DNA of 64,000 nucleotides from Mytilisepta virgata (taxonomy: Eukaryota; Mollusca; Bivalvia; Mytilida; Mytilidae). Positions 61,421 through 64,000 of this stretch are shown piece by piece. Numbering within the stretch: the first letter of the stretch is position 1; each line of letters opens with the position of its first letter. A model generated the notes under the pieces. That model was not told where the DNA came from and ran no database searches. It saw only the letters and a program-made list of their open reading frames with translations. The stretch is taken from contig CM051518.1 of the NCBI GenBank assembly GCA_028015205.1, positions 53,926,372 to 53,990,371 of the forward strand, written 5' to 3'. A program made the position numbers and the translations under genes.

Positions 61421-62390
61421 TCAATGTTTCATCTGGATATTTACATTGTCAGAAAATATAAAGTTTATTTGTACGAGCATTAGAAACGGGTAGAAATGCG
61501 AGGTATACAGAGAATTTCTCCCCCGTTTCGCGTCATAAACACTGTGAACCAGAACCCAATGCATAATATCGTTGAATGTGAGGAGATTATATTGGGCTAC
61601 TAACTCAATATCGAAAACAATATTGGGCAGGCTATATTGGTCAGCTGAAGGTTTAGTTGCAGGAACAATGCTGTAGAAGCTAACTCTTACATTATTCTTA
61701 ACCTGAGAATCGGGAGAAGATCGAAAAAATTTCCAGTTGTACATATGGTACCGTGACGTCTCTCGAAAATATCATCAAAGGAATCTCGGGTCAGGTTATC
61801 ATTTGTAGCCCACAAATTATTGATAAATGTTAGCTTTCTAAAGTTTAAGGCGAGGCTGCTGTCACAAACTTTTAAGACAGGGTTATGTTCATCTCTGTTA
61901 ATTTCATCACTCCAAAAGTTTTACGGTCGCCAACACCAATTGATTGGCCGATAAGAAGTTTATATCTCGCGTATGAGACTAGATATCTTCAGTCAGATTT
62001 CACGTCCTTCTGGAAATGACACCTCACCGGACTTGACACTTCACTCACTTTTCTCACCGGCAATGTGACAGGTGCCCTTAACGGAGCAGGATTTGTTTAC
62101 CATTCCGGAGCACCTGATGTCCCGGTTTTTGATGGGAGTTCACATTGCTAATGCTTTACTTTCTGTGCTATCTTATTCTAGTTTTATTTAGTTTATTGTA
62201 CGTTTTTTATTCTTTTAATTATACATTTGTACATGTATCCTTGTGGCGTTTGGTTGTTGTGTTCCATTCTTCTGACCTTGTCTTTTTCTTGGACTTCGAA
62301 TTTCTGGACGTTTCCCCCCAGCTTTGTCGCTTCGGTATTATTTTGCCGATATTTTTTAAATCGGAGATAATATACACCATATGATGACGC
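61421..62390. mobile_element. Probable decayed retroelement or dispersed-repeat tail
   Basis: GGAGCAGGATTTGTTTACCA, TTCCGGAGCACCTGATGTCC and a following T-rich segment with TTGTGGCGTTTGG resemble a tail I associate with abundant mussel repeats. The minus-strand open frame at 61421-61744 shows no catalytic motif. The assignment rests on memory of such repeats. Confidence 0.35.
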
Positions 62391-62399
62391 CGTGAAATA

Positions 62400-64000
62400 G
62401 ACAAAAACGAATTTTAGCTTAAAATATGTGATAAATTCTTCTGGATTTATATGCTAAAAAGCTATAAACAGTTTCATTTAAACAAAACTTTCTATGTAGA
62501 CAATCACATTTTAAATTCATGTCAAAGGTTTGACTTCATAATATAAACTAACGTCGTACCTCTAAGGCATTAGCATTATTGTTAATATCATGAATGAAAA
62601 ATGAATAGTTTTGATCAAAACCGATATCAAATCATTTGGTAATCTAATGGTTAAAACAGCAAGTGCGTGCTAGCTCAATAACACCACTTTTCTCTATACT
62701 TACAATAAAAGTAAAACAGTGCTACAATAGTTTAATAATCAATTTCTATAAACGAAATTAGGTAGAGGACATTATCAATTGATGCAAGAAACTTACTGTA
62801 ACAGAGTGGTAAGCATCCAGTACAATGGTCAAACAAATCTATACATATTGGGAGCAGATGTAAAATATCAATCAAGAAGATATTACACAGGGGATGTATA
62901 TCATTTTCAACATTCTGTAGATAAAACTTAACGGAGTTTATCAGAAAGCAAGATAGTCTGATGAAAAACTAGTCTCATTTCATCACAGGATTAAAGATTA
63001 CAACTTAATGTCAACGGCATGGTTATCAAATTATTCTAAAATTGTTTTTTTAAATCAATTTGAAAGAGACTTGAACAGTTGTTAAATTCTGCAACGACTG
63101 AGATATCGTACTGATATGAGGTTATTCTTAATACTAAACACACTATTCATTTGATCTTTCATTGATTTTTTTTTTCGAAAATATGTAAGGATTTAATTCC
63201 TGTTTGAGATAATAAAAAAAAATATTCAAAAATAGACATTAGCTACATGTAACAAGTGCAATAATTTCCTCGTAAACTTTCTAATGTGTAATTTACCTTT
63301 GAGCGTGCTGTGGAATTTAGCAAAATATTTAGAGTAAATTCACCTTATTTGGGGACAACGTCTATGTTCCTTTTTAGTATTATGAATATCCTGGCTTTGA
63401 AAAGTTTTTTTCTGTGAAAAGCACGGACACTACAATAACCTCATATACAGCACATAAATATTCGGTAAATCCCCAAGAGTATCACCAGAACGTTTTGAAG
63501 TTCCGGCACTGGAACATCGGTGTGAAGATACATTTTCACGTAGTGGAGCATCGCTGTTTGCTCTCGTACTTATACGATTCGGTTCTTAATGTATACTGGT
63601 ATACCCAAATCTCTCCTTTTTGCATAAAAAGTTATGTTAAGACTAAAAAACCAATCAGATGTTTGAATTTTTACAAAAAGCCAGTTTATATAAATAATAA
63701 TACACTGTTTATGCTGCAGTAGTATATGGTACAATGTACTTGTGTGTAGTTAATAATAGAAAATGAAACATTGCTTTCAAAAACAATAAAAATACATATG
63801 AAATAATTTACAATTACTTTTCTTGAGTACAATGTGTGTTTTTTTTATCGATCTCCAACAGATACGCCGGGCCCCTTGAACAAAAATTTGCAATGTCAAA
63901 AAGAATCATTCAAAAATTTGTAAACAATAGAATCAAAATGGCCAAAATCAAAGTAATTAAGGTTGCGTTAAAGCCGCAATTATAGAAAATTTTAACATGG
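62400..64000. other. Intergenic sequence, no feature recognised
   Basis: AT-rich sequence to the window end. A 102-codon open frame at 63414-63722 has no recognisable domain and no supporting splice or promoter signal. Confidence 0.4.

Noticed and set aside
63414..63722. 102-codon open frame near the right edge
   Set aside because: No recognisable motif, no splice or promoter context, and composition like the surrounding intergenic DNA.

Overview
The window is AT-rich animal nuclear DNA: split genes with GT/AG introns, long intergenic gaps and many dispersed repeats. The repeat families (composite elements ending in a 'gccaggtgagct' hairpin, a 'tacgaccgca' palindrome family, hammerhead-ribozyme repeats) and the protein types suggest a bivalve mollusc, most likely a mussel (Mytilus-like). 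The species assignment is inference from memory of such repeats. I see no prokaryotic, organellar or viral gene set, and no tRNA or rRNA gene.

I reconstructed five genes by joining exons whose splice phases agree.
(1) 1230-22027, minus: the first eight coding exons (292 residues) of a CYP46A-like cytochrome P450 (cholesterol 24-hydroxylase family). The 3' half, with the heme-binding cysteine, lies off the left edge. Its introns are packed with composite repeats.
(2) 24548-28620, plus: a four-exon gene for an 839-residue secreted or matrix-like protein. It has a hydrophobic leader, two degenerate thrombospondin type-1 half-modules, a basic/acidic linker and a long Gly/Ser/Tyr/His/Gln repeat domain. 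It is divergent from the P450 gene.
(3) 32734-34593, minus: an unrecognised, highly charged protein of 580 or 619 residues. Its 5' end lies in a 148-bp segment that recurs, identical as read, 988 bp upstream.
(4) 43020-46716, plus: a three-exon gene for a 451-residue helical-repeat protein with a C-terminal J domain (HPD motif).
(5) 51163-60424, minus: a complete six-exon ecto-nucleoside triphosphate diphosphohydrolase (E-NTPDase) of 450 residues, with all five apyrase conserved regions and a membrane segment at each end. It is convergent with gene 4.

The genes do not form an obvious functional unit; this looks like an ordinary stretch of a repeat-rich genome. The most notable non-genic signals are retrozyme-like repeats with a recognisable type I hammerhead ribozyme (best copy 54618-54663, degraded relatives near 50.76 kb and 23.1-23.4 kb). 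There are also composite elements whose cores are minisatellite arrays, one inserted inside another, and several palindromic MITE-like elements.
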